A stretch of 64,000 nucleotides of DNA from Micavibrio aeruginosavorus_D (GCF_051245535.1 NZ_CP195303.1:1550001-1614000), one strand, 5' to 3'; shown: positions 1-9,397, numbered from the stretch's first letter. Numbers and translations are program-made. Notes: generated by a model from the sequence alone, not told the origin.

Positions 1-1320
1 GCAGAATTTATAAACGCCCTTCTCGCGCCCCTGCAACCCATTGGCACCCATATCGTCACAGATACGGTCACGCGCCTTGCCCGCGAATTTCGCGGCCTTC
101 TCTGGCATATCGCAAACGAAGAAGATCGCATCGCCATCTTGCAGACCGGCAATGTTTTTCAACACGGCCAGCGCCTCGCTCGGCACGAATTTCGCGATCG
201 GGCCTTTGCCTTCGCCGCCTTCGATCTGGATATAGCCCAGACCCACAGCGCCTTCGCCACGGGCCCAGTCGTTCAGCTTGTCAAAGAAGCTGCGCGGTTG
301 ACCGGAAACGCCCGGTGCGCGGATGGCGCGAACAACGCCGCCCTTGGCCAGAACGCCCTTGAAGGCATTGAACGTCACATCTTCACGTGCGAACACTTCG
401 GTCACATCGCAGATGATCAGCGGGTTGCGCAGATCCGGCTTGTCCGAACCATATTTCGCCATGGCATCGGCATAGGTCAGGTTCGGCAACCATTCAACGC
501 GGTGATCGGTGCCGGTCCAGTTGGCGAAATCCTTGAACACGCCGTCAATGACCGGAGTCATGGTGGCGAAAATTTCTTCCTGCGTCACGAACGCCATTTC
601 AACGTCGAGCTGATAAAATTCGGCCAGACGGTCGGCGCGGCCATCTTCGTCACGGAAGCACGGCGCGATTTGGAAGTACCGATCGAAACCGGACACCATC
701 AACAATTGCTTGAACTGCTGCGGCGCTTGGGGCAACGCGTAAAATTTGCCCGGGTGCAGGCGTGAAGGCACCAGATAGTCACGCGCCCCTTCCGGCGACG
801 ACGCGGTCAGGATCGGTGTGTTGAATTCCTGGAAGCCCTGATCCCACATGCGGCGGCGCATGGACGCAATCACGTTGTTGCGCAGACGGATACGGCTGTG
901 CATCCCTTCACGGCGCAGATCGAGGAAACGGTATTTCAGGCGAATATCCTCGCCCGCGCTGTCTTCGTCCGCGACCTGCAACGGCAGAACGTCGGCGGCG
1001 GATTGCAGCGTGGCCTTGTCGATATACACTTCGATATCGCCCGTGGTCATTTTGGCGTTTTCGGTACCCGGGTGGCGCGCCTTCACACGACCTTCGATCG
1101 TGATGACGGATTCAGGACGCCATTTTTCAATTTCCTGCAATTGCGGGCTGTCCTGATCCACCACGCATTGGGTCAGTCCGGTGGTGTCGCGCAAATCAAT
1201 AAACAGCACGCCGCCATGGTCGCGTTTGCGATGGATCCAGCCGGACAGTTTCACCGTCTGGCCCTCATCCTTTTTCGTCAGTTGGCCGCATTTATGGGTG
1301 CGATAGGCGTGCATGGTCAT
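1..1320 (-). CDS. aspS: Aspartyl-tRNA synthetase, 3' part missing
   Basis: Class II synthetase that charges tRNA-Asp (and, in many alphaproteobacteria, possibly also tRNA-Asn) in the cytoplasm. The reading frame is open from an ATG at 1320 down to base 1, giving the first 440 residues of a protein usually near 590, so the C-terminal part lies outside the window. The N-terminus (MTMHAYRTHKCGQL) leads into the OB-fold anticodon-binding domain, with the typical SGWIHRKRDHGG and FIDLRDTTGLTQ stretches. An alternative start at the second Met is possible. It is divergent from the small orphan at 1500 and near rnd, a pairing common in alphaproteobacteria. Confidence 0.95.
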   Translation of the reverse strand, partial: MTMHAYRTHKCGQLTKKDEGQTVKLSGWIHRKRDHGGVLFIDLRDTTGLTQCVVDQDSPQLQEIEKWRPESVITIEGRVKARHPGTENAKMTTGDIEVYIDKATLQSAADVLPLQVADEDSAGEDIRLKYRFLDLRREGMHSRIRLRNNVIASMRRRMWDQGFQEFNTPILTASSPEGARDYLVPSRLHPGKFYALPQAPQQFKQLLMVSGFDRYFQIAPCFRDEDGRADRLAEFYQLDVEMAFVTQEEIFATMTPVIDGVFKDFANWTGTDHRVEWLPNLTYADAMAKYGSDKPDLRNPLIICDVTEVFAREDVTFNAFKGVLAKGGVVRAIRAPGVSGQPRSFFDKLNDWARGEGAVGLGYIQIEGGEGKGPIAKFVPSEALAVLKNIAGLQDGDAIFFVCDMPEKAAKFAGKARDRICDDMGANGLQGREKGVYKFC

Positions 1321-1499
1321 AAAACCCCGTCAAAAGTGAAGAAATACAGGGGCGGACAATAGCCCTAAGCCCCCGGAAATTCAAGAAACAATGGGCGTTT
1401 GGGGGGTGGCGGGATCAAAAATAGGGTGACAAACCCTATCCTCTTGGCTAAAAGCATCGTTATTCATAATCATTTATAATAAAAAACAGGGATCGCGTT

Positions 1500-2000
1500 A
1501 TGTTGAGTGATAAATTTAAGCAGCTTCTGGACATTCAGGAGGAGCGCCTGAGCGTCATCCGGGCCGATTGCGCCCCGTTCGCCGGGGTCCACGACGCATC
1601 GCAACAGGTCCACCAGCGGATTATCGACGATATTGACCAGATTCTGACACTGGCCCAGACCTTGCGCACCGCCACCCCGGAAACCCGGGACGAGCAGCAG
1701 CGGGTGCTGGAACTGTACGGCCAAAGCAGCAAGATCAGCTTTGAGCTGTGCGCCTATATCTTCAGCAACAGCCATTGCGCCGGGGCGTTTCGCAAGGCCG
1801 CCCTGCAAAAACATGGCGACATCATGCATGTGATGGCCCGGGAACAAGTGACCACCAGCGTCGCCTCCCAATTGAACCTGCTCTTCGCCCTGATCGATGA
1901 TTGGAAGGCCCGGAATCCGGACGAGGCCGTGCAAAGCGCTGAACAGGCCAAAGCCCCCGGCGACAATGTGGTGATGCTCCGCCCGGAACCCAAGCCCTGA
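1500..2000 (+). CDS. Hypothetical protein, 166 aa
   Basis: I do not recognise a family. The product is soluble and looks mostly alpha-helical, with no signal peptide or membrane segment. It has four cysteines (RADCAPF, FELCAYIFSNSHC) and a Pro-rich tail. The ATG at 1500 is preceded by CAGGGA at good spacing, and codon use resembles the neighbours. It sits between the divergent aspS and the downstream rnd and ends about 80 bases before rnd, so the two may be co-transcribed. An antisense frame of similar length is present but lacks an obvious ribosome-binding site. Confidence 0.6.
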   Translation: MLSDKFKQLLDIQEERLSVIRADCAPFAGVHDASQQVHQRIIDDIDQILTLAQTLRTATPETRDEQQRVLELYGQSSKISFELCAYIFSNSHCAGAFRKAALQKHGDIMHVMAREQVTTSVASQLNLLFALIDDWKARNPDEAVQSAEQAKAPGDNVVMLRPEPKP

Positions 2001-2080
2001 GCAAGTTTCAGGATTATGAAAAAATAATAGCCCCGCTTAACCCCTTGTGAAATCAACCCCGCACGGGGTACAACGGGGCC

Positions 2081-3238
2081 ATGACGATGATCACGACAAC
2101 GGACGCCCTGACCCCCCTGTGCCACGAATTGGCACAGCACCCGTTTATCAGCATCGATACGGAATTCCTGCGCGACAAAACATACTTTCCGGTTCTGTGC
2201 CTGATTCAGGTGGCGTCCCCCGACGGGCAACCCTATGCCATCGACCCGTTGGCCGAGGGCATTGATTTGGCCCCGCTGTATGAATTGATGATGAACCGCG
2301 CCGTGTTGAAAGTGTTTCACGCCGCGCGGCAGGATCTGGAAATTTTCTTCAACATGATGGGAACCATCCCGACCCCGGTGTTCGACACACAGGTCGCCGC
2401 CATGGTGTGCGGTTTTGGCGACCAGATTGGATATTTGAATCTGGTACAGGAAATTTGCCACCAGAAACTGGACAAGGGCGCGCAATTCACCGATTGGTCC
2501 CGCCGCCCACTGTCGGACAAACAAGTTAAATACGCACTGGATGACGTGACCTGGCTGCGCGATGTGTATCGCAAACTGGACAACGATTTGAAAAAGCGCG
2601 ACCGCACCAGTTGGGTCAACGAGGAAATGAACATCCTGACCGACCCCGCCACCTACACCAACCCGCCCGACACGGCATGGAAACGCATTAAACTGCGCAC
2701 CGAAAAGCCAAAATCATTGGCCGTGTTGAAAGAAGTCTCCGCATGGCGCGAACGCGAAGCCCAACGCCGCAACGTGCCGCGTGGGCGCATCCTGCGCGAT
2801 GAAACACTGGCCGATCTGGCCGTGCATGCACCGCGCACGCCGGATGAATTGAAACATATCCGCAATATCGGCGAAGATGTTGCGCGCGGCAAATTGGGTA
2901 AAGCGATTTTGGACGCGGTTGAAGCGGGCCTTGCCTTGCCCAAGGAACTGGTTCCGGTGATTGAGAAGAAAAAGCCGCTGCCCATGTCGATGATCCCGGT
3001 GGTCGAGATGATGAAGCTTCTCCTGCGCATCGTCGCCGCCGAAAACGAAGTGGCCGCGCGGTTGATCGCCGACCCGGATGAACTGGAAGCCATCGCCCGT
3101 GATGATGATGCCGATGTCGCCCCGATGAAGGGCTGGCGGTTTGAAGTCTTCGGGCGCGAAGCCCTCGCCCTGAAACACGGCAAGATCGCCCTGGGCGTTG
3201 ATGGCCGTCAGGGCATTCGCCGGATTCCCGTGCAATAA
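2081..3238 (+). CDS. rnd: Ribonuclease D
   Basis: 3'-to-5' exoribonuclease of the DEDDy family, acting in tRNA and stable-RNA 3' maturation. The three Exo motifs are visible: DTEF with D26/E28 (Exo I), FHAARQDLE (Exo II) and YALDD with Y151 and D155 (Exo III). An HRDC nucleic-acid-binding domain follows from about residue 208 (LADLAVHAPRTPDEL, IRNIG). The length of 385 aa is normal. The start could also be the second Met at 2087; neither has a strong ribosome-binding site. Proximity to aspS is a conserved alphaproteobacterial arrangement. Confidence 0.95.
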   Translation: MTMITTTDALTPLCHELAQHPFISIDTEFLRDKTYFPVLCLIQVASPDGQPYAIDPLAEGIDLAPLYELMMNRAVLKVFHAARQDLEIFFNMMGTIPTPVFDTQVAAMVCGFGDQIGYLNLVQEICHQKLDKGAQFTDWSRRPLSDKQVKYALDDVTWLRDVYRKLDNDLKKRDRTSWVNEEMNILTDPATYTNPPDTAWKRIKLRTEKPKSLAVLKEVSAWREREAQRRNVPRGRILRDETLADLAVHAPRTPDELKHIRNIGEDVARGKLGKAILDAVEAGLALPKELVPVIEKKKPLPMSMIPVVEMMKLLLRIVAAENEVAARLIADPDELEAIARDDDADVAPMKGWRFEVFGREALALKHGKIALGVDGRQGIRRIPVQ

Positions 3239-3311
3239 CGCTTATACTTATTTGCGTTGCAAAAACGATTCATCTGGCCACAACAGACCCGCCAAGGGTA
3301 ATCTGTCCACC

Positions 3312-3755
3312 ATGAGCCAGAACGATACACAAGACAGCACCGATCGTTATGAATTGCGCGTCACATTGCGGCCCGCTTTTGCCGCGGCCGTGCGTGGTGG
3401 CACGGGCGAGAAAAGCCTGTGGCCCTTTTACCGCGTCCTGCACGCAAATAATTTGCGCCTTGAAAACTATCTCGATCGCGTCATGGGCCTGTGCGCGGCC
3501 TTGGGCGATGATCACCCGAACACGATCAAATTGAAAAAACTCCTGCGCGATGGCGGATTTAAAAATCAGGTGGAGGATACGTTCTGCATCATCCCCCAAT
3601 CCGGCACGCCCCTGAACCGGCGGGACCGCGCCTATCTGGCCAGTGTGTTGAAAGCCCCGTCGCTCGCCCGCTATGTGTTCGGGTATGAATGGAGCCTGAT
3701 CCAGACCGAACAAACACCCAAGGCCCCCAACCCAACACCGGCGCCAACGCCCTGA
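3312..3755 (+). CDS. Hypothetical protein, 147 aa
   Basis: Family not recognised. The frame extends back to 3198, but that would overlap the end of rnd, so the ATG at 3312 (MSQNDTQDSTD) is preferred. The protein is soluble and basic, with an Arg/Lys-rich middle (KLKKLLRDGGFKNQ) and a Pro/Thr-rich C-terminus (PKAPNPTPAPTP). Nothing suggests export. It lies downstream of rnd by 73 bases and upstream of a HAD phosphatase by about 100 bases; the context gives no functional clue. Confidence 0.6.
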   Translation: MSQNDTQDSTDRYELRVTLRPAFAAAVRGGTGEKSLWPFYRVLHANNLRLENYLDRVMGLCAALGDDHPNTIKLKKLLRDGGFKNQVEDTFCIIPQSGTPLNRRDRAYLASVLKAPSLARYVFGYEWSLIQTEQTPKAPNPTPAPTP

Positions 3756-3859
3756 TTTCTGCCAATTTTTGCGTCGCAACAATCAATAATTTTGCCCGCC
3801 TCCCGCCGTTTGGAGTACAGTCCCGCATCCTAAAAACAAAAGAATGCAGGGTGAAAAGC

Positions 3860-4522
3860 ATGGGACAGTTCCAAGCCGTTTTGGTTGATATTGATGGCAC
3901 CACAGCCGATTGCGAAAAGCGCAACCGCGGTGTGTTGCAAGATGTGGCCGCCGCGCATGGCGGAAAGATCGAAGCGCAAGACTGGCTGATCCTCGCCGGG
4001 ACCAACGACCATTTTATTCATGGCTGGCTGGCCCAGCAATTTAAGCACTTCAACATCGCCGCCGATGATTTCGTGATGGAAGTCAAAAAGGGCTATCTGC
4101 AACGGGCGTTCGAAGTCGTGGCGCGGGATGGCATGGTCGATAATTTCAATCACATCATCCGCAACAAAATGCCGATTGCGGCCGTCACCAATTCCCCGAC
4201 CGACATCGCCATGTCCAACATCATCGCCACCGGGTGCCTGCCATACATGCAGTTCGTTCTGACCGCCGATGACGTGAAGGCCGCGGGCCGCCCGATTAAA
4301 CCGGCCCCGGACCCGTATCTGATGGGTGCGGAACGTCTGGGCGTTGACGCCAAAGACTGCATCGTTTTTGAAGACAGCAAAACCGGTGTCACCGCCGGGG
4401 TCACCGCCGGATGCACCGTCATTCAAATTGTGGATGACCCGGCGTTTGTCGCCCCGAATGCGCATTATCACGCTTATAATGCGCAACAATTGCGGGCGAT
4501 CTGCAAAAAACTGATTCCTTAA
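3860..4522 (+). CDS. HAD-superfamily hydrolase (beta-phosphoglucomutase-like)
   Basis: Probable cytoplasmic phosphatase or phosphomutase of the haloacid dehalogenase superfamily, subfamily I. Motif I is DIDGTTAD with nucleophile D10 and acid/base D12, motif II is AVTNSPTD, the motif III lysine lies in RPIKPAPDPY, and motif IV is FEDSKTG. The 220 aa length fits the family. The frame runs back to 3689, but the ATG at 3860 has AGGGTG upstream; a GTG at 3851 is an alternative. It is followed 20 bases later by a ROK sugar kinase, which suggests sugar-phosphate metabolism. The exact substrate cannot be read from sequence. Confidence 0.85.
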   Translation: MGQFQAVLVDIDGTTADCEKRNRGVLQDVAAAHGGKIEAQDWLILAGTNDHFIHGWLAQQFKHFNIAADDFVMEVKKGYLQRAFEVVARDGMVDNFNHIIRNKMPIAAVTNSPTDIAMSNIIATGCLPYMQFVLTADDVKAAGRPIKPAPDPYLMGAERLGVDAKDCIVFEDSKTGVTAGVTAGCTVIQIVDDPAFVAPNAHYHAYNAQQLRAICKKLIP

Positions 4523-4542
4523 AACACACGGACGGCATCATC

Positions 4543-5550
4543 ATGCGCATCGGTATCGACCTTGGCGGGACCAAGACGGAAATTATTTGTCTGGATCAAA
4601 ATAACGGCAAGGAATTGTACCGCCAGCGCGTACCGACGCAAAAGGGATCATACGAATCCACCATCACCACCATTCGCGGTCTGGTCGAACAGGCGGAATC
4701 CACGCTGGGCCAAACCGGCACCGTGGGTGTGGGCATTCCCGGCACCGTGTCACGCGATACCGGACTGGTCAAAAACGCCAACAGCACGTGGTTGATCGGC
4801 AAACCGCTGGACAAGGATTTGTCCGACGCGTTGGGCCGCCCGATCCGCACCGAAAACGACGCCAATTGTCTGGCCGTATCCGAAGCCACCGATGGCGCGG
4901 GGGCCGGAAAATCCGTCGTCTTCGCCGTTATCATCGGCACCGGATGTGGGGCGGGCATTGCGGTGGATGGGCGCGCCGTGCCCGGAATTAACGGGATTGG
5001 TGGCGAGTGGGGGCATAACCCACTGCCGTACCCAACCGCCTATAACCCCGATGCAAAATCATTATACAACGCATTCGAAGCCGCCCCGGGCGCGACCGAT
5101 ACGTTGCACACCTATTTCACCGACGATGTGAAACTGTCCGAATATCCGGGCCCGCTGTGTTATTGCGGGCGGCGCGGTTGTTTGGAAACATGGATTTCCG
5201 GCACGGGATTTAAAAACGATTACCACCGCGTTACGGGTGACCCGATGTCGACCCACGACATCATCGCCGCATCGAAAGCGGGTGAGGCCAAGGCCGTGGC
5301 CGCCCTGCACCGTTATGCCGACCGCGTGGCGCGCGGATTGGCCGGGGTGATCAACATTCTCGACCCCGACATCGTCGTCCTGGGTGGCGGGATGAGCAAT
5401 GTCGATGCGTTGTACGATCTTTTGCCCAAAATCTGGGGCCGCTATATCTTCTCGGATCACGTCAACACAGCCCTCGCCCCGGCCCGTCACGGCGATTCAT
5501 CAGGCGTGCGCGGTGCCGCATGGCTGTGGGCCCGCGGCGAAGCCGCGTAA
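4543..5550 (+). CDS. ROK-family sugar kinase (fructokinase/NagK-like)
   Basis: Predicted ATP-dependent hexokinase of the ROK family, phosphorylating a hexose such as fructose or N-acetylglucosamine. It shows the ATP-binding DLGGTKTE at residues 6-13, the catalytic base D106 in RTENDANC, the ROK sugar-binding GGEWGHNPLP with E155 and H158, and a zinc-binding CYCGRRGCLE with C206, C208 and C213. The 335 aa length is slightly long because of an insert at about residues 165-200. It follows the HAD phosphatase gene by 20 bases and is probably in the same operon. Substrate choice within ROK is uncertain. Confidence 0.88.
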   Translation: MRIGIDLGGTKTEIICLDQNNGKELYRQRVPTQKGSYESTITTIRGLVEQAESTLGQTGTVGVGIPGTVSRDTGLVKNANSTWLIGKPLDKDLSDALGRPIRTENDANCLAVSEATDGAGAGKSVVFAVIIGTGCGAGIAVDGRAVPGINGIGGEWGHNPLPYPTAYNPDAKSLYNAFEAAPGATDTLHTYFTDDVKLSEYPGPLCYCGRRGCLETWISGTGFKNDYHRVTGDPMSTHDIIAASKAGEAKAVAALHRYADRVARGLAGVINILDPDIVVLGGGMSNVDALYDLLPKIWGRYIFSDHVNTALAPARHGDSSGVRGAAWLWARGEAA

Positions 5551-5640
5551 TTCAACCCCGCAATGAGGCTGCTTAATCCGCAATTTACGCACTTGATCCT
5601 TAACCTTATCGGTTTATCCTTATAGGCAAGGATCTTATCA

Positions 5641-6171
5641 ATGCGTCAACTTTACATTCTCCGTCATGCGCAGGCCGCATCCCCGCAAGGGGTTGACGAC
5701 AAGCATCGCCCCCTGACCCGTCAGGGGCTGGCCGATGCGCGTGCGCTTGGCCTGTTGATGGACCGGATGGAGTATAAACCGGATTATATCCTCTGCTCCC
5801 CCGCGCGCCGCACACGCCAGACGCTGGCCAAAATTCAGGAAACGCTGGGGGAGGATATTCCCGTCGGTTATGCCAGCGGCCTCTATTTCGCCACGACCGG
5901 ACAATTGTATGACCACATCAAGCGCGTGGATTCAAAATACCGCAATATCATGCTGGTGTCGCACAACCCATCGGTTCATGGGCTGGCCCGCTTCCTGACC
6001 GGGTTGGGGCAGCCGGATTTATTGATGTTGTTGGAACTGGATTACCGGGAATGCACAATGGCCGCGCTGGATTGCCCGATTGATTCATGGGCCAGCCTGT
6101 TGCCCGCGCAATGTGATTTGAAAAATTTGCTGATCCCCGGAAAAGATTTCCGCGGCGACGTTGTTGATTAA
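5641..6171 (+). CDS. sixA: Phosphohistidine phosphatase SixA family
   Basis: Small histidine-phosphatase-superfamily protein. Relatives dephosphorylate phosphohistidine on HPt domains or the nitrogen phosphotransferase system. The catalytic RHA motif (R8, H9) and the second active-site histidine in SHNPSVHG (H108) are present; RHA rather than RHG is typical of SixA. The 176 aa length fits. AAGGA sits eight bases before the ATG. The stop shares the TTAA at 6168-6171 with the convergent hdaA gene. A hybrid kinase with an HPt domain lies nearby at 9749-13144, a possible but unproven partner. Confidence 0.85.
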   Translation: MRQLYILRHAQAASPQGVDDKHRPLTRQGLADARALGLLMDRMEYKPDYILCSPARRTRQTLAKIQETLGEDIPVGYASGLYFATTGQLYDHIKRVDSKYRNIMLVSHNPSVHGLARFLTGLGQPDLLMLLELDYRECTMAALDCPIDSWASLLPAQCDLKNLLIPGKDFRGDVVD

Positions 6172-6866
6172 GATTCGTCTTGCATCTGCGTCAGAACATC
6201 ACGCACCAGCGGCACGGAAATCGCCCGTTTTTGCGCCAGCGCCAGCGTATCCGTCCGCGTAACCAGATCGCGGGCCGCGGCGAAGGAGCGTTCCATCCGT
6301 GGCAACAGGTATGTCATCACATCCTGCCCCACCTGTAATTGACGATCGGCAAACATTTTTACCAGCACCGCGCCCAACAATGTTTCATCCGGCGCATGAA
6401 TGGCCACGGCCGGGGCCGCGCGCAGGCGCGAGGCCAGATCCGCCACAACGAAATCCAGCCGCGACGGCGCCGTGCGGAAGGTGAGCAACATCGTATGCCC
6501 CTGTTCCCGCGCCATGTTGTAAAGGTGGAACAATGTCGTTTCGCTGGCGCGGTCACCAATCCACGGATCGACGCCGTCAATCACCAGATGGGTCCCGCGC
6601 GCAAACAATTCATCCGCCGGAATTTTTGCCAAATCGGACGGCGCAATGGATACGGCATCGGTTTGATCCGCCCACACTGCCGCCAGATGCGATTTTCCGC
6701 ACGCCGCAGGCCCGTGCAGGACCAGCGCCGGAGCGGACCAGTCGGGCCAGCGATCAATCCACGCCACGGCATCCGCATTGCTGGGCGCGATCAGGAAATC
6801 ATCCCGCCCCTGTGCCGTGCGATGCCCCAGATCGAAGGTGAGTTGTTGGACGCTGGCGTTACTCAC
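6168..6866 (-). CDS. hdaA: DnaA regulatory inactivator HdaA (DnaA/Hda-like AAA+)
   Basis: AAA+ ATPase related to DnaA domain III. Relatives work with the DNA-loaded sliding clamp to stimulate ATP hydrolysis by DnaA and prevent re-initiation. Near the N-terminus, QLTFDL (residues 8-13) matches a beta-clamp-binding motif. The P-loop is GPAACGKS (about 52-59), a Walker B-like VIDGVD follows, and SRLR is the box VII-like stretch. At 232 aa it lacks the DnaA DNA-binding domain, as expected for Hda. The GTG start at 6866 overlaps the stop of the AI-2E gene (GTGA), indicating translational coupling. The frame is open further upstream, but that would overlap the neighbour heavily. Confidence 0.88.
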   Translation of the reverse strand: MSNASVQQLTFDLGHRTAQGRDDFLIAPSNADAVAWIDRWPDWSAPALVLHGPAACGKSHLAAVWADQTDAVSIAPSDLAKIPADELFARGTHLVIDGVDPWIGDRASETTLFHLYNMAREQGHTMLLTFRTAPSRLDFVVADLASRLRAAPAVAIHAPDETLLGAVLVKMFADRQLQVGQDVMTYLLPRMERSFAAARDLVTRTDTLALAQKRAISVPLVRDVLTQMQDES

Positions 6867-7987
6867 TGCGGCTGATCCCCTTGAGGTTCTTCCGCGGGCT
6901 GCTCTGCAGTCACCGGAGGCGGTACTGTTTCGCCGTCCGTGTAATACAGGCTGGCCTTGTACTGGCGCACGGCAAAGCGGACCAGCACGCTGATAATCAC
7001 CGCGACCGGAACGGCCAGCAACATCCCCACCAGCCCAAGCAAGGTTCCACCCGCCAGCAAGGCGAACAAAATCCACAGCGGGTGCAGACCAACCGCCTGT
7101 CCCATAATGCGCGGGGTGATAAAATTACCCTCGATAAACTGCCCAACCAGGAAGATCGCGGCGATGATGCCGATATAAGACCAATCGCCCCCTGTCTGGA
7201 ACCAAGCAATGCCCAAACTGGCGACCAGACCGAACGTCGACCCGACATAGGGAATCACCGACAAAATGCCCGTGACCACGCCAATCAAAAATCCGTAATT
7301 CAACCCCGCAATGGTCAGCGCCAGCGCATAGACCATACCGAGGATAAAGGACACGGTCAGTTGTCCGCGAATAAACCCACCCAGTTTGGTGTTCATATCG
7401 TGCAGCATATCTTTAATCACAATATAACTCCCGCGCGGGATCATGCCGTCGATCCAGCGTGTAATTGGTTCCCATTGCACCATCATAAAGAACGCGACCA
7501 GCGGGGTGAGCGCACACAGCGCGATAACACCGACAAGCGCTTGCCCGCCGCTCATGATCCCACCGACCAGATTGCCGCTGACACTGAACATGCGGCCCAG
7601 CCATTTTTGCACCATATCTTGATAGGACGACATATCGCCCGCGCCAAAACGCGTCTGCAGCGTTTCAAAATATGGTTGCAAGGCGGTCCGCGCCTGCTCC
7701 GCATAGCCCGGCAGGGCCTGCGCCAGTTGCACCGCTTCGCGGTAGGCAAAGGGGATAATCAGGGCCAAAACGGTCACGACCACAGCAAAGAACGACAGCA
7801 AAATAATCAGAGCCGCCGCCGCGCGGGGCATGCCCGTGCGCGACAAACGCCGCATCACCGGGTCCAGCAGATAGGCAATCGCCAAGCCCACCACAAACGG
7901 CACCAGCATATCGCCCAGCGCCCAGACGAACCCAAGGAAGAGGACCGCCATGGCGGCCCAGAACATCATATGTGCGCGAAGGGTCAT
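6863..7987 (-). CDS. AI-2E family transporter (PerM-like)
   Basis: Polytopic inner-membrane protein of the AI-2E/PerM family, 374 aa. Members have been linked to autoinducer export or ion exchange, so substrate is not predictable. Hydrophobic segments begin at MFWAAMAVLFLGFVW and continue as an N-terminal pair, a central segment and a C-terminal cluster with GVVTGILSVIPYVGS and IEGNFITPRIMG, both family hallmarks. The C-terminus is Pro/Glu/Gln-rich. The start overlaps the stop of the DUF2066 gene (ATGA), and the stop overlaps the start of hdaA, forming a tight three-gene operon. The same DUF2066/permease/hda association is, as I recall, seen in gammaproteobacteria. Confidence 0.9.
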   Translation of the reverse strand: MTLRAHMMFWAAMAVLFLGFVWALGDMLVPFVVGLAIAYLLDPVMRRLSRTGMPRAAAALIILLSFFAVVVTVLALIIPFAYREAVQLAQALPGYAEQARTALQPYFETLQTRFGAGDMSSYQDMVQKWLGRMFSVSGNLVGGIMSGGQALVGVIALCALTPLVAFFMMVQWEPITRWIDGMIPRGSYIVIKDMLHDMNTKLGGFIRGQLTVSFILGMVYALALTIAGLNYGFLIGVVTGILSVIPYVGSTFGLVASLGIAWFQTGGDWSYIGIIAAIFLVGQFIEGNFITPRIMGQAVGLHPLWILFALLAGGTLLGLVGMLLAVPVAVIISVLVRFAVRQYKASLYYTDGETVPPPVTAEQPAEEPQGDQPQ

Positions 7988-9198
7988 TGGTATGGGCTCC
8001 CGTATTTTTTCAGCATCAAATCATAGGTTTGCGGTGCGGCGTCGCCATAGACCGGATCGTACGTGACGACCGAGGGCTGCGACAAAATCAAATCCGCCTG
8101 GGACAAGGCCAGACGCAGACGATCTTCGTCCCCTTGAAACACAAATTCAACACGCGCTTCGCGCGGCGTCACGGACAGGATGCGCATATCGGCAATGCCC
8201 TGTACCCGCTTCAACGCGTTGCGGGTTTCCACCCATTGCTGCATCGTTGTAAACGGCACGCGGGCGGAGAGCACATTTTGCGGGTCGGCGGTGACGGCCA
8301 CAGCCGTTTGCGCCTTCCATTCTTTCTGCAGGGCCTGACGCACGGCCTGTACCGCTTGATCAAACACGGCATCGGACAACGCATTGCCATCGGCTGCGGC
8401 GGGGATATTCACGGTTTGCACATATTCCGGCTGGGACCGATCGGTGCGGTAGATCAAAACGTCCAGCCCCTGTCCGCCCGCGCTTTGCGCGGCCATCAAA
8501 ATCACGGCTTCGTTGGCGCCATAGCGATCCAGCATGTCGGCCAGACCCGCATGCTGATAGGTCAGGGCTTCGTTATCCCCGATGCTGGCGACATCGCGCA
8601 CATCGCCCAGCGGCACGGCCACGGGAACCAGCCCGCCGGTTTGGTCCAAACGATTCCATGCCTGAAGCCACGGGTTTGTATCACGCCACAGCACCTGGCT
8701 GGCCCCCACTTGGAAGAAGGGCAGGACCAGAACGGGTTTGCTGGAAATTTCGGTATAGCTGACGCCCTGAACATTCAGATATTGGCGCACATAATCCGCA
8801 TTGAAACGGAACGTATAGGTCCCAACATAACGCACAGCGGACAGGCGCTCCTGCGTCACTTCGAAATCATTGATCATGGTGGAGATGGTGGCAACATCCG
8901 GGGCCGTGAACCCGGCGCGTTGATCTTCCGGCATCAGGCGCTCAGCCAATTGCGTGAACGCTTTCGCCTGTGCTTCGGCGAAGGCTTTCTCGCGCGCCTC
9001 AACCGCGTTCTTGGCGGTCACGTCCACTTCGACCCCGGCCACGGTGAACGGATCGCTCACCATTTCGACCGCGCCTGCCTCTGCGACCGGTTCCGCGACA
9101 ATGTCCGTGCCTTGCGCTTGTACGGCCGGAGCCGCAAGCATGCCGCACAGGAGCGCCAGAGATAAAGCAATGTGACGATGTTTCAACAGGGTCTTCAT
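7984..9198 (-). CDS. DUF2066 family exported protein
   Basis: First gene of the operon with the AI-2E permease and hdaA. It has a signal peptide (positive n-region MKTLLKHRH, hydrophobic core, cleavage near AVQAQG), so the 404 aa product is likely periplasmic. The middle resembles DUF2066 proteins: an early VTAKNAVEAREKAFAEAQAK stretch and a later KPVLVLPFFQ segment. Function is unknown in the family; assignment rests on sequence pattern and conserved context. The ATG at 9198 gives a proper signal peptide. Confidence 0.7.
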   Translation of the reverse strand: MKTLLKHRHIALSLALLCGMLAAPAVQAQGTDIVAEPVAEAGAVEMVSDPFTVAGVEVDVTAKNAVEAREKAFAEAQAKAFTQLAERLMPEDQRAGFTAPDVATISTMINDFEVTQERLSAVRYVGTYTFRFNADYVRQYLNVQGVSYTEISSKPVLVLPFFQVGASQVLWRDTNPWLQAWNRLDQTGGLVPVAVPLGDVRDVASIGDNEALTYQHAGLADMLDRYGANEAVILMAAQSAGGQGLDVLIYRTDRSQPEYVQTVNIPAAADGNALSDAVFDQAVQAVRQALQKEWKAQTAVAVTADPQNVLSARVPFTTMQQWVETRNALKRVQGIADMRILSVTPREARVEFVFQGDEDRLRLALSQADLILSQPSVVTYDPVYGDAAPQTYDLMLKKYGSPYQ

Positions 9199-9309
9199 GG
9201 CGGTCGCAACGTTCCTTTAAATGGATCATACCCAAGGCATCGACTGTACCACGCGATTTGGCCCGGAATATGGCCCCCTTTTATGACATTCCCGGGGGTT
9301 TCGATCCAG

Positions 9310-9345
9310 CCATCTTGATCCAGCCCCCCCCCTTGATCAAGATGG
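9310..9345. repeat. Inverted repeat in divergent promoter region
   Basis: Perfect 11-base arms CCATCTTGATC (9310-9320) and GATCAAGATGG (9335-9345) flank a C-rich 14-base loop. They lie in the 199-base gap between the divergent DUF2066 and cytochrome oxidase subunit IV genes. There is no T-run after it, so it looks more like an operator than a terminator. It contains TTGATCAA, reminiscent of, but not matching, the spaced FNR/FixK site. Confidence 0.5.
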
Positions 9346-9397
9346 GCATTTAAGGGTATGGATGGGGACAGTCATTATTTATGTAGAAGAGCCGATC

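Noticed and set aside
3198..3311. Longer N-terminus for the 147 aa orphan
   Set aside because: It would overlap the end of rnd and lacks a ribosome-binding site; ATG 3312 is better placed.
9310..9345. True FNR box before the oxidase peptide
   Set aside because: The consensus has four bases between half-sites; here the half-sites are adjacent or 19 bases apart, so only an operator-like palindrome is reported.
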